Source: Pseudoxanthomonas wuyuanensis | GTDB taxonomy: Bacteria; Pseudomonadota; Gammaproteobacteria; Xanthomonadales; Xanthomonadaceae | Direction: 5' to 3' | Length of the DNA: 64,000 nucleotides | NCBI RefSeq assembly: GCF_900215535.1 | Contig: NZ_OCND01000002.1 | Span: 1-64,000 of the forward strand | Shown: positions 1 through 8,078 of the stretch, in pieces | Position numbering within the stretch: the stretch's first letter is position 1 | Layout of the letters: each line of letters begins with the position of its first letter | The notes under the pieces: model-generated | Told to the model about the DNA's origin: nothing | What the model saw: the letters and a program-made list of their open reading frames with translations, nothing else | Database searches by the model: none | Made by a program: the position numbers and the translations under genes

Positions 1-138
1 TGACGGCCGGCGACTCTCGCCGAAGTCGAGCTCCCCGGGAAGTGGGCGAAGAAGAATTTGTGGGGATACCTCAGGTCTTGACCCGCCATTGCCATCTTTC
101 GGGCCTTCCCGCCAATCATCGAAACCGCCGTACGCGGC

Positions 139-177
139 TGTAGGAGTCGTGCCGGCATGCCGGCGCCACTCCCACAG
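139..177. repeat. intergenic palindrome behind the FNR-type gene
   Basis: Imperfect inverted repeat: TGTAGGAGT + CGT + GCCGGC pairs with GCCGGC + GCC + ACTCCCACA. It lies directly after the stop codon of the minus-strand regulator at 181. It belongs to the family of GTAGGAG palindromes seen elsewhere in the window (22735 and 53175) and could act as its transcription end. The 180 bases to the window edge otherwise hold no gene that I can support. Confidence 0.6.
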
Positions 178-180
178 ACC

Positions 181-951
181 TCAGCCGCGCGCTTCGGCCA
201 GCGCTTCCAGCCGCGCGGGATCCAGCAGGCGCACATGGTGCGGATCGTCGGTGGCAATGGCGCCTTCCTGGCGCAGCCGGGTGAAGCTGCGGCTGACCGT
301 CTCCACGGTCAGGCCGAGGTAGTCGGCGATATCCGAGCGCGTCATCGGCAGCGTGACTTCGGTATCGCTCCAGCCACGGCGGCGGCGGCGTGCGGCCATG
401 TCCAGCAGAAAGCCGGCCAGCCGTTCCAGCGGGTTCAGCCGTGCCAGCGACATCAGCTTGTCGCGGGTGGCGTCCAGTTCCACGCAGGCGCGATCGAGCA
501 GTTCGCGTTCCAGTTGCGGGTGCTGTTCGCACAGGCTGCGCATGTCGCGGGTGGCGAACGCGCACAGCTGGCTGTCGACGATCGCCTCGATCGAATGGCG
601 GTAGCGGGTGGCGCCGCTGAAACCGATGAAGTCGCCCGGCATCAGAAAACCGGCCACCAGCCTGCGCCCGTCCGGCAGCAGGCGGATGCGGCGCAAGGCG
701 CCTGCGGTGACGGTGAACACGCCGCGCCGGTTGTCGCCTTCGCGCGCCAGCAACTGGCCGGCGCTGAGCGTGATGTCGCCGGCCATCGCCTCCAGCTCGC
801 GCGCCTGCTCCAGCGGCAGCGCCGCGCACATGGCCAGGTGCCGGACCTGGCAACCGGCGCAGCCGCCCTCCTGCGACAGGCCGCCGTCGCCGCCGGACGC
901 CCCGCTCGCGGGCGTCGGAACTCCATTGACACGCAGGACACGCAGACTCAT
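181..951 (-). CDS. fnr: Crp/Fnr-family regulator, FNR (oxygen-sensing) type
   Basis: Predicted 256-residue cytoplasmic transcription factor. Near the N-terminus (about residues 30-41) there is a C-x2-C-x7-C cluster (CAGCQVRHLAMC), and a fourth Cys lies in SQLCAFAT after the cyclic-nucleotide-binding-like beta roll. Together these match the four [4Fe-4S] ligands of FnrL/FixK-like oxygen sensors. The C-terminal winged helix contains TRSDIADYLGLTVETVSRSF; the E-x2-SR pattern of its recognition helix is the one FNR uses to read TTGAT-N4-ATCAA. The start at 951 (MSLRVL) is preferred because family proteins begin shortly before the Cys cluster. There is no obvious strong ribosome-binding site, so an upstream start is possible. 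Transcribed away from the helicase gene. Probable role: switching genes for low-oxygen growth. Confidence 0.85.
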   Translation of the reverse strand: MSLRVLRVNGVPTPASGASGGDGGLSQEGGCAGCQVRHLAMCAALPLEQARELEAMAGDITLSAGQLLAREGDNRRGVFTVTAGALRRIRLLPDGRRLVAGFLMPGDFIGFSGATRYRHSIEAIVDSQLCAFATRDMRSLCEQHPQLERELLDRACVELDATRDKLMSLARLNPLERLAGFLLDMAARRRRRGWSDTEVTLPMTRSDIADYLGLTVETVSRSFTRLRQEGAIATDDPHHVRLLDPARLEALAEARG

Positions 952-1362
952 GGCGGCGGCAGCACCCTCGGGAATGCCGCCATGATACGGCAGGGCGGGC
1001 GCGCTGGCGGCGGCCGTTCCGGCCTGCCGCAAATGAACGCCGCGGCCGGCCGCCGGCAGGTTTTTCCCCGCGGCGGTCCAAGATCGGTTACAGTGCGCGC
1101 CGTTTGCCAGCGGCCGTTTGTTTCCCCAATGGTCCGCCGTCGCCGGAATTCCCCAGGGATTCCGCGCCCGCTCCGCTCCGACTTCTTTCGTTGCGCAAAC
1201 TCGGAACCGCCGCTTTGGCGGTCTCCGCAACACCTCTCGCAGCGCGGTTTCAGGGAACGCTTCGAGTAACGGCCGCACCGCATCTCGCGTCGAACGTTTC
1301 CGCACAGGCTTGTGCGAGCGTCGGCATGTGTGCCCGGCCGGCCGACTTTGGAGCTTTACCGC
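952..1362. other. divergent intergenic region fnr / rhlE
   Basis: 411 bp with no credible gene; the open frames here lack ribosome-binding sites and family resemblance. It must hold the promoters of both the FNR-type gene (minus) and the helicase (plus). A small hairpin, ACCGCC-gcttt-GGCGGT, lies at 1206-1222 in the helicase leader. The helicase seems to have a long 5' leader, as is common for cold-inducible DEAD-box genes, but no promoter can be pinned down. Confidence 0.5.
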
Positions 1363-2745
1363 ATGTCTTTCGAAAATCTCGGGCTGGTGCCCGCCCTGCT
1401 GCGTGCCCTCAACGACGAGGGTTACACCCAGCCCACCCCCATCCAGACCCAGGCCATTCCGCTGGCGCTGGAAGGCCACGACCTGCTGGCCGGCGCGCAG
1501 ACCGGCACCGGCAAGACCGCCGCGTTCGGCCTGCCGCTGATCCAGCACCTGGCCACCTCGCCGCAGGAAGTCAGCCGCAGCGGCCCGCGCAAGCCGCGCG
1601 CGCTGATCCTGGCGCCCACCCGCGAACTGGCCGTGCAGGTGCACGACAGCCTGCGCGGCTACGGCAAGTACCTGCGCATCCCCAGCACCACCATCTACGG
1701 CGGCGCCGGCATGGGCCCGCAGCTGGACGCGCTGCGCCGCGGCGTCGATCTGCTGGTGGCCACTCCGGGCCGGCTGATCGATCACATCGATCGCCGCAGC
1801 GTGGATCTGTCCGGTATCGAGATCCTGGTGCTGGACGAAGCCGACCGCATGCTCGACATGGGCTTCCTGCCTGCCATCAAGCGCATCCTGGCCAAGCTGC
1901 CCAGGCCGGGCGCCGTCGGCAACGGCCGGCAGACGCTGCTGTTCTCGGCCACGTTCGAGGAAAGCATCAAGCAGCTGGCGCTGGAGTTCATGCACAACCC
2001 GCAGCAGATCCAGGTCACCCCCAGCAACACCGTGGCCGATACCATCCAGCACCGCGTGCATCCGGTCGACGGCAACCGCAAGCGCGATCTGCTGCTGCAC
2101 CTGCTGGCTGCCGACAGCCGCGTGCAGACGCTGGTGTTCGGACGCACCAAGCACGGTTGCGACAAGCTGACCAAATTCCTGGAACAGAGCGGCGTCAAGG
2201 CCGCGGCGATCCACGGCAACAAGTCGCAGGGCGCCCGCCTGCGCGCGCTGAAGGACTTCAAGGGCGGCCGCATCAACGTGCTGGTGGCCACCGACATCGC
2301 CGCACGCGGCATCGACATCGACCAGCTGCCGCGGGTCATCAACTACGACCTGCCGATGGTGGCCGAGGACTACGTGCACCGCATCGGCCGCACCGGCCGT
2401 GCCGGCGCGCAGGGCGAGGCGATCTCCATCGTGGCCCAGGACGAGGCCAAGCTGCTGCGCGCCATCGTGCGCATGCTCAAGCGCGAAGTGGAAATCCGCG
2501 ACGTACCCGGCTTCGAGCCGCAGACGCCGATCCGCTGGGGCAACAACAATCCTGCGGGCGAACGCCCGGCCGGCAACCAGGCGCCGCGCAAGCACGCCCG
2601 CCGTCCGCACGCCGACGCCCCGCGCCACGCCCACGCCGGCCCGAAGAAGCACGGCGGCCAGCGCGACGGCGCCCGCAAGCCGGGCGGCTTTGCCGGCCGT
2701 CAGGGCAATGGCGGCGGCGGCGGCCCGCGCCGCAGCGCCAGCTGA
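1363..2745 (+). CDS. rhlE: ATP-dependent DEAD-box RNA helicase, RhlE type
   Basis: 460-residue helicase acting on structured RNA (ribosome assembly, RNA decay). All core motifs are visible: Q motif with YTQPTPIQ, motif I AQTGTGKT, Ia PTRELA, Ib TPGRL, II DEAD, III SAT, V ARGIDID and VI HRIGRTGR. They are followed by a basic, low-complexity tail (about residues 400-460, rich in Arg, Gly, His and Pro) that is typical of RhlE and likely binds RNA. The ATG at 1363 begins at MSFENLGL, the usual RhlE N-terminus, with a GGAG at 1350-1353. Upstream in-frame codons are not family-like. A strong terminator follows. Confidence 0.93.
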   Translation: MSFENLGLVPALLRALNDEGYTQPTPIQTQAIPLALEGHDLLAGAQTGTGKTAAFGLPLIQHLATSPQEVSRSGPRKPRALILAPTRELAVQVHDSLRGYGKYLRIPSTTIYGGAGMGPQLDALRRGVDLLVATPGRLIDHIDRRSVDLSGIEILVLDEADRMLDMGFLPAIKRILAKLPRPGAVGNGRQTLLFSATFEESIKQLALEFMHNPQQIQVTPSNTVADTIQHRVHPVDGNRKRDLLLHLLAADSRVQTLVFGRTKHGCDKLTKFLEQSGVKAAAIHGNKSQGARLRALKDFKGGRINVLVATDIAARGIDIDQLPRVINYDLPMVAEDYVHRIGRTGRAGAQGEAISIVAQDEAKLLRAIVRMLKREVEIRDVPGFEPQTPIRWGNNNPAGERPAGNQAPRKHARRPHADAPRHAHAGPKKHGGQRDGARKPGGFAGRQGNGGGGGPRRSAS

Positions 2746-2751
2746 GCAGGA

Positions 2752-2779
2752 CGCACGCGCCGGTTCACCGGCGCGTGCG
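2752..2779. repeat. perfect 12-bp hairpin after rhlE
   Basis: CGCACGCGCCGG, a TTCA loop, then CCGGCGCGTGCG: twelve perfect pairs, 6 bp after the helicase stop. It has no T-run, so it is probably an mRNA 3'-end stabilising stem in front of the true terminator. Confidence 0.7.
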
Positions 2780-2789
2780 GTCGCATCCA

Positions 2790-2840
2790 ACACCGGTTGC
2801 GGTCGGCGTCATCGACGCTGCTGCAGCCGGTGTTTTTTTT
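2790..2840 (+). terminator. Rho-independent terminator of rhlE
   Basis: ACACCGGTTGC (2790-2800) pairs with GCAGCCGGTGT (2823-2833) with one G-T wobble, and is followed directly by a run of eight T residues (2833-2840). Classic intrinsic terminator for the plus strand. Confidence 0.88.
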
Positions 2841-2869
2841 CTTCCCTCACGAGAGGAAAGGTCCACATG

Positions 2870-3058
2870 GAAGCCGGTGGCCATGGCGTTGCGAGACACG
2901 CTGTAAATACCCGCTATGCGGGCCCGGCCCGCCATCGCAGATGACGGGCGTTCGGCTGCGCGCGAAGCCGTGCTTCGCAAACACTTGCCTCACCCATGTA
3001 AGCTCTTACGCGGCATCCATGCCGCGTACGGTCTCGCAACGCCATGGCCACCGACTTC
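2870..3058. repeat. 28-bp inverted repeat pair in the rhlE / TonB-receptor gap
   Basis: The 28 bp at 2870-2897 (core GGTGGCCATGGCGTTGCGAG) recur in inverted orientation at 3031-3058 with one mismatch, separated by 133 bp. A further, weaker inverted copy of the left flank lies near 3130-3147 (CGGCTTCCACATAGAC). The 388-bp gap from 2841 to 3228 contains no credible gene. Possibly a degenerate miniature mobile or REP-type element. Confidence 0.6.
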
Positions 3059-3228
3059 TGCAAAGATTGCCGGCACTCGAAAAAAACCTACAGAAACCGC
3101 GCTTCGGATGTTTTTCCCGAACGCTTGCCAACGGCTTCCACATAGACGTTCCCTGCCTTGGTTGAAGAAATTTTTGCGGCGCGCGCTCCGCCGTCTTGAA
3201 CCGCAGGAGCGCGCACCGATTGGCCGGA

Positions 3229-5532
3229 TCAGAACCGATACGACACCGTCAGTCGCAGGTTGCGGCCCGGTTCGCTGTAGCGGCCGATGCCTTCGCCGGT
3301 GACGTAGCCGTACAGCGTATTGGTGCCCTCGTTGACCAGGCGGATGCGCGACCACAGGTAGTAGCGCTCATCGAACAGGTTGTAGACGCCGGCGCTGACG
3401 CGCAGGTGGTCGCTGACGTTGTAGCTGCCGAACAGATCGAACACGGTGTAGGCCTCACTGAGGAAGTCGGGCGTGGTGGTCTGGAAGAAGTCGCCGGTTT
3501 CGCTCAGCTGCGCATCCTTCATCTTCTTGGCCAGCGCATGGGTCAGGTTGCCGGTGATGCTCCAGCGGCCTTGTGGGGCCAGGTACTGCAAGCCCAGCAC
3601 ACCGCGATCCGGACTGATGCTTTCCAGCGGGTCGCCGTTCTTCTTCTCGCCTTCGGCATGGGAGTACGCCAGCCGCAGCTGCCAGGCCTCGCCCAGCAGC
3701 CAGCGGCCTTCCAGTTCGGCGCCCTTGACGGTGACTTCGCCGTAGTTGGCCGGCATCGTGTAGGTGGTGCCGAAAGAAGTGCTGCAGCCGCTGAAACCGC
3801 AAATCTGGTATTCCACGTCCGGGTTCTGCACGAACTGCGCGCTTTCGATGAAGTTGTCGTACTTGTCGCGGAACAGCGATACGCCCAGCTGCATGCGTTC
3901 GGTCTGCCAGCGGTAGCCGATCTCGGCATTTAGGCTCTTCTCCGCTTCCAGGTTGGGATTGGCCACCGCACTCCATGCCGTTGCTTCGTTGCCGGTGGCC
4001 ACTTCGGTGACCGTGGAGGTGGTGGTCGGCGCGTACAGGTTGCCGACCGTCGGCGCGCGGAAGCCGCGGCCAAGCTGCGCCCACAGCGAGTGATCCGGCA
4101 CGAACTCGAAGCTGGCGCCGGCCTGCCAGGTCGGCGCGGAGAAGCTGACATCGCGCACGGTACCGGTATCGTCATCGAAGGTTGGGCCGAGGTCGGGCGA
4201 GTAGTCGTAGCGGTCGTAGCGGGCGCCGGCGGTGACAGTCAGGCGTCCGTCGAGCAGGCTCACGCGGTCGCGCAGATACAGGTTCCATGCATCGACATCG
4301 GTATGCGGTACCTGCGATGGATCCACCGTCACCGACGCCACGCTGCCGTCGTTGCGCCAGCGCGTATCGACGGCGGTGAAGTCGACTTCGCGGCGTTGCC
4401 AGGCGGCGCCGTAGATCAGCGCATGCACGCCGGCGAAATCCTTGGAGAAATCCACCGCCACCCGATCCAGCGTCTGCTCGGTGGCGCGATCCTCGCTGCG
4501 CAGGCAGGGCGTGGTGGCGCCGGGGCAACCGGAACCGGCCAGGATGGTGGTCAGCGCGCGGCTGTCGGTCTGCTGTCGGTCGACCTGCGCCTGCATCTGG
4601 TCGAAGGCGGCGTTGCCGGCCTTCCACACATAACGCAGGCCGTAGCGGTCGCGGTCGTTGCTGTCGTCGCCCCAGCGCTCCAGGTAGCCGGGCGCATAGA
4701 CCCGCGACAGGTTTTCGACCCGGTTGTCGGCGCGGCTGCGTTCCCACACCAGGCCGAAGCGGTGCGCCTGGTTGGGTACGATATCCAGCTTGGCCAACAG
4801 GTGATCGCTCTGGCTGTCGATCGGATCCGGCGTGCGCCGGCCGGTGCCGCTGCGCTCGACGGTGGTGTCGTACCAGGATTCGGCTTCATGGCCATCGCGG
4901 CGGGTGAACACCAGCATCGATTCGACGATGCCGGTGCGGTTGGCCAGCGTCAGCGTGCCCATGTTTTCGTCGCGCGCGCCGGTATAGCCGTACTTCAACC
5001 CGATGTAGGTATCGTTGCCCTCGGCCTTCAGGTAGTCGGCCGGATCCTTGGTGGTGAACATCACCGCGCCGCCCAGCGCGCCGCTGCCGGCGCTGATCGC
5101 GTCGGCGCCCTTGATCACTTCCACCCGCTTCAGCGCGTCGGTGTCGATGCCGCCGCGGCCGGCACGGAAGAACTCGTAGGCCGCCGTGGTTTCCAGCGAT
5201 TCGGCCAGGCTCAGGCCATCGACGGAGATCGCCACGCGGTCGCCTTCCAGGCCGCGGATGTTGAAGCCGTTGTCGCCGAAGCGGCCCAGGTCGACGATGC
5301 TGACGCCGGGGATGTAGCGGATCAGGTCTTCCATGCCCTGGGCCATCTCGTTCTCGATGTCGTCGGCGTCGAGCACGGTGACGTTCTGGTTGGCCGATGC
5401 GCGTTCGCTGCGCTCGCCCTTGACCTCAATGGGGTCGAAGGTACGCGCATCGTCGGCGGTGGTTTCGGCCTGCGCTGGTATCGACAGGCAGCTGGCGACG
5501 GCTATCGCCAGCAGGGTGGGGGTTTGCTTCAT
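3229..5532 (-). CDS. TonB-dependent outer-membrane receptor, heme/hemoglobin type
   Basis: 767-residue outer-membrane beta-barrel importing a ligand with TonB energy. It has a signal peptide (MKQTPTLL...IPAQA, cleavage near residue 22), a TonB-box-like stretch (FDPIEV) soon after, a plug domain (about 45-150), and a 22-strand barrel ending in the canonical C-terminal aromatic (SYRF). In the barrel, RGFRAPTVGNLYAP (about 488) and NPNLEAEKS (about 523) are the FRAP and NPNL boxes of the hemoglobin/transferrin/lactoferrin receptor family, so heme or a heme protein is the best-guess ligand. Last gene of a minus-strand operon, 128 bp behind the ApbE fusion gene. That gap has two small hairpins (5569-5587 and 5607-5623) that could tune its separate expression. 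No Fur box was found. Confidence 0.85.
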   Translation of the reverse strand: MKQTPTLLAIAVASCLSIPAQAETTADDARTFDPIEVKGERSERASANQNVTVLDADDIENEMAQGMEDLIRYIPGVSIVDLGRFGDNGFNIRGLEGDRVAISVDGLSLAESLETTAAYEFFRAGRGGIDTDALKRVEVIKGADAISAGSGALGGAVMFTTKDPADYLKAEGNDTYIGLKYGYTGARDENMGTLTLANRTGIVESMLVFTRRDGHEAESWYDTTVERSGTGRRTPDPIDSQSDHLLAKLDIVPNQAHRFGLVWERSRADNRVENLSRVYAPGYLERWGDDSNDRDRYGLRYVWKAGNAAFDQMQAQVDRQQTDSRALTTILAGSGCPGATTPCLRSEDRATEQTLDRVAVDFSKDFAGVHALIYGAAWQRREVDFTAVDTRWRNDGSVASVTVDPSQVPHTDVDAWNLYLRDRVSLLDGRLTVTAGARYDRYDYSPDLGPTFDDDTGTVRDVSFSAPTWQAGASFEFVPDHSLWAQLGRGFRAPTVGNLYAPTTTSTVTEVATGNEATAWSAVANPNLEAEKSLNAEIGYRWQTERMQLGVSLFRDKYDNFIESAQFVQNPDVEYQICGFSGCSTSFGTTYTMPANYGEVTVKGAELEGRWLLGEAWQLRLAYSHAEGEKKNGDPLESISPDRGVLGLQYLAPQGRWSITGNLTHALAKKMKDAQLSETGDFFQTTTPDFLSEAYTVFDLFGSYNVSDHLRVSAGVYNLFDERYYLWSRIRLVNEGTNTLYGYVTGEGIGRYSEPGRNLRLTVSYRF

Positions 5533-5660
5533 GGAGTACTCCGCAGTTGTGATGAAAGGAATGTCTGCGCGCCTGCGATGGACAGGCGTTGTTCCTGGCT
5601 GCGGAGGGCCGGGGTTGCCGGCCGATACGTTCGCTGGGTGGGGGAAGCGGGCGGGCCGCG

Positions 5661-7127
5661 CTATGGCCAGGCGCCGGGTGCGGTTCGCAATTCGATGCGG
5701 CCAACCTCGCGCCGGCCTTGCGTCTGTTGCAGCACGGCCGTGCCGTCCAGCCGGAACGGCAGGCTCAGCCGCTCGTGGCCGCCATGCTCGCGCGCGGCCT
5801 CGACCTGCAGCAAATAGTCGCCCCGCGGCAGCGCGCGGCCGAAATCGTCGCGTCCGTCCCAGCCCAGCGAATACTGTCCGGGCGCGCGGGTGGGGCGGGC
5901 GATGCCATGTACCGCAGCCTCGTCGTCGCGACCGTAGTGCCGCCACCATTGCGGCAGTTCGTGCAGCCAGCGCGAACGGTCGCCCAGCACCAGCAACTGC
6001 CGCACCGGTTCGCCGTCCGGCGTGGCGATCCACAGGGCCAGATAGGGGCGGCGGTAGCGTTCGCCGGCCTGCGCGGGAATCTCGTAGTCGATCGCCAGCC
6101 GTTCCGGTTCGGTTGCCGGCTCGCCGCCATCGGTCGCCAGCAGCGCATGCCAGCCGCTGCTGGCGAAGGCGACGCCACGTTCGCCGACGATCAGCGCTTC
6201 GGTGCCGGGCAGGCTTTCGACCAGCGCCAGCCCGTCGCGGATCGGCATCACGCTGAGCGCGGTGGCCAACGCGTCGGCGCTGGCGGCATCGGCGGCGACC
6301 ACCGTGGCCGATGGCGCATAGGCCACCGGCCAGCCTTCGCTCGGGTCGAGGATATGGCTGTAGTGGCGGCGGCCGATGCGGTAGCCGCGGCTGCGGTGAC
6401 CGCTGGCGGCCAGCGCTTGCGACCGCAGCGCCAGCGTGGCGATGGCCGGGCCGTTGTCGCGTGGTGCGGCCGGGTCGGCGATGGCCACGCGCCAGGCCTG
6501 CCCGGGCGCTGGTTCGCCCCAGTGGATCGCATCGCCGCCGATATCCAGTTTGATGCCGCCGGCCTGCGGTGCCGCCGCGCGTGCGCGCTGCATCGCCTGG
6601 TCCAGGATGTAGCCCTTGGCCAGTCCGTCGACCTGCCATTGCAGTTCCGGCGGCTGCGCCAGCGCTTCGGCCGAGGCATCGAATTCGATCCGTGCAATAG
6701 CGCGCGCGCGCTGGCGCAGCGCGATGCGGTCCGGCAATTCGCTGAGGCCGCTGTCGGCGGCATTGCGCCAGATGTTTTGCAGCCCGCCCAGCCGGCAACT
6801 GAAGGCGCCTTCGCTCGCTTCGCGCCAGTGTTCGCAAGCGGCCAGCACCGCGCGCAGATCGGCCGATACCTGGCCATCGGACCGGCCGCGGTTGAAGTGC
6901 GCCAGTTCGCTGTCGCTACGCCAAGTGCTGAGCACCGCCTCCAGACGCTGAATCTCGGCCAGCGCTGCGTCCACGGCCGCTCCCGCGTGCGCATCGTCGC
7001 CGGCGACGATCATCTCGAACGAGGTCCCCAGCACGTCTTCGCGTTGATAGCGCTGCGGTGTGGTTGCCTGCGCGCTCCATGCGCAGGCAGCCACCAGCCA
7101 CAGCGCAGCTTTCCAGCCACACTTCAT
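5661..7127 (-). CDS. FAD:protein FMN transferase (ApbE) fused to DUF2271
   Basis: 488-residue exported protein. After a signal peptide (residues 1-21) comes an ApbE domain (about 25-320), which attaches FMN covalently to Ser/Thr of periplasmic or membrane redox proteins. Visible family motifs are DIGGDAIHWG (about 195), SHILDPSEGWPV (about 257) and DALATALSVM (about 290), the flavin and Mg-binding elements. A second module (about 345-485, with RPYLALWIATPDG and a Trp-rich segment) matches DUF2271, a periplasmic domain of unknown role found with metal and heme uptake genes. The start is the ATG directly before the signal peptide. It is 22 bp behind the EF-hand gene, so cotranscribed. No classical flavinylation target (SGAT-like motif) is seen in the operon products. 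Confidence 0.88.
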   Translation of the reverse strand: MKCGWKAALWLVAACAWSAQATTPQRYQREDVLGTSFEMIVAGDDAHAGAAVDAALAEIQRLEAVLSTWRSDSELAHFNRGRSDGQVSADLRAVLAACEHWREASEGAFSCRLGGLQNIWRNAADSGLSELPDRIALRQRARAIARIEFDASAEALAQPPELQWQVDGLAKGYILDQAMQRARAAAPQAGGIKLDIGGDAIHWGEPAPGQAWRVAIADPAAPRDNGPAIATLALRSQALAASGHRSRGYRIGRRHYSHILDPSEGWPVAYAPSATVVAADAASADALATALSVMPIRDGLALVESLPGTEALIVGERGVAFASSGWHALLATDGGEPATEPERLAIDYEIPAQAGERYRRPYLALWIATPDGEPVRQLLVLGDRSRWLHELPQWWRHYGRDDEAAVHGIARPTRAPGQYSLGWDGRDDFGRALPRGDYLLQVEAAREHGGHERLSLPFRLDGTAVLQQTQGRREVGRIELRTAPGAWP

Positions 7128-7149
7128 GTCGGGCTCCAGTGGCCGGGAA

Positions 7150-8034
7150 TCAGCGCGCGTCGCTGCCGCGCGGCGGCGCGGCCGATGATGTGCGTCCGTG
7201 CGATTGCGACGGTGCCGGATCGCGCGCATCGACGATGCCGTCGCCGTTGCCGTCGGCGCGTTCGAACACGCGCTTGCCGGAGGCGGCGTATTCGTCCCAT
7301 GTCATCCGGCCATTGTGGTCGCTGTCGATCGCCTTGAAGCGCACATGCGCCTGCTGAGTCGACGATTCGCGCGTACTGGCGATGCGCCGGTCCAGACGGT
7401 CTTCGAACTCGGCCAGGTATTCGTCCGCGTCCAAGCGGCCGTCGCCATCGGTGTCGGTGCGGGCGAAGGCGTCATCGCGGCCACGATCGTATTCGGCCCG
7501 GGTTACCTTGCCGTCGCCGTCGGCATCGTAGATCTCCAGCATGCCGGTGCGGCTGTGGGTGCTGGGCATGTTGAGCGGGCTGCGGCGTTGCGTGCGCGAC
7601 GGTTCCGCCTGACCCGCGCTCTTCTCGAAATGGGCGAAGGCGCGCTCGCCCGAAGCGTCGTATTCGGCGCGGCTGATCAAGCCGTCGCCGTCCTTGTCCA
7701 GCGCCTTGAAGCGCACCCGGGTCTGTTCGACCTGTCCCTGGCGGGCGGTTTCTAGGCGGCGGTCCAGCCGCACCAGGTGTTCGCTGGCGTACTCCTCCGT
7801 ATCGACCGTGCCGTCTCCGTTCTCATCGGTGTCGGCATAGCGCTGCTTGCGGAACTGCACGAACTGTTCCCAACTGACGGCACCGTCGCGGTCGCTGTCG
7901 AATTGTTCCAGAAAGGCCGCGGCCGCCGGTTCGGCTTGCGGCCCGCGCGTGCGATTCGGTTGTGCCTGCTGCGCCATCGCCGGTGCGGCGGCCAGCAGCG
8001 TGCCCAGGGCCATTCCCAACAGGTGCTTTTTCAT
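7150..8034 (-). CDS. secreted EF-hand calcium-binding protein (seven EF loops)
   Basis: 294-residue exported protein with signal peptide MKKHLLGM...APAMA. Seven EF-hand loops are readable: DSDRDGAVSWEQ, DTDENGDGTVDTEE, DKDGDGLISRAE, DADGDGKVTRAE, DTDGDGRLDADE, DSDHNGRMTWDE and DGNGDGIVDARD. Most keep the Asp at positions 1, 3 and 5 and the acidic residue at 12, so calcium binding is likely. It sits between a DUF4198 gene (44 bp gap) and the ApbE fusion (22 bp gap). Its role is unknown; it may be a periplasmic calcium buffer or structural partner of the uptake system. Confidence 0.88.
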   Translation of the reverse strand: MKKHLLGMALGTLLAAAPAMAQQAQPNRTRGPQAEPAAAAFLEQFDSDRDGAVSWEQFVQFRKQRYADTDENGDGTVDTEEYASEHLVRLDRRLETARQGQVEQTRVRFKALDKDGDGLISRAEYDASGERAFAHFEKSAGQAEPSRTQRRSPLNMPSTHSRTGMLEIYDADGDGKVTRAEYDRGRDDAFARTDTDGDGRLDADEYLAEFEDRLDRRIASTRESSTQQAHVRFKAIDSDHNGRMTWDEYAASGKRVFERADGNGDGIVDARDPAPSQSHGRTSSAAPPRGSDAR

Positions 8035-8078
8035 CGAATTTCCTCTTGCTTATTGTGTCGAGAGAGAGAGTGATGGCG

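Noticed and set aside
157-1269. 370-codon plus-strand frame opposite the FNR-type gene
   Set aside because: Shadow of a gene with clear Crp/Fnr motifs; no recognisable product.
2752-2779. Perfect 12-bp hairpin as the rhlE terminator
   Set aside because: It lacks a T-run; the structure at 2790-2840 has one and is the better terminator. Kept only as a hairpin.
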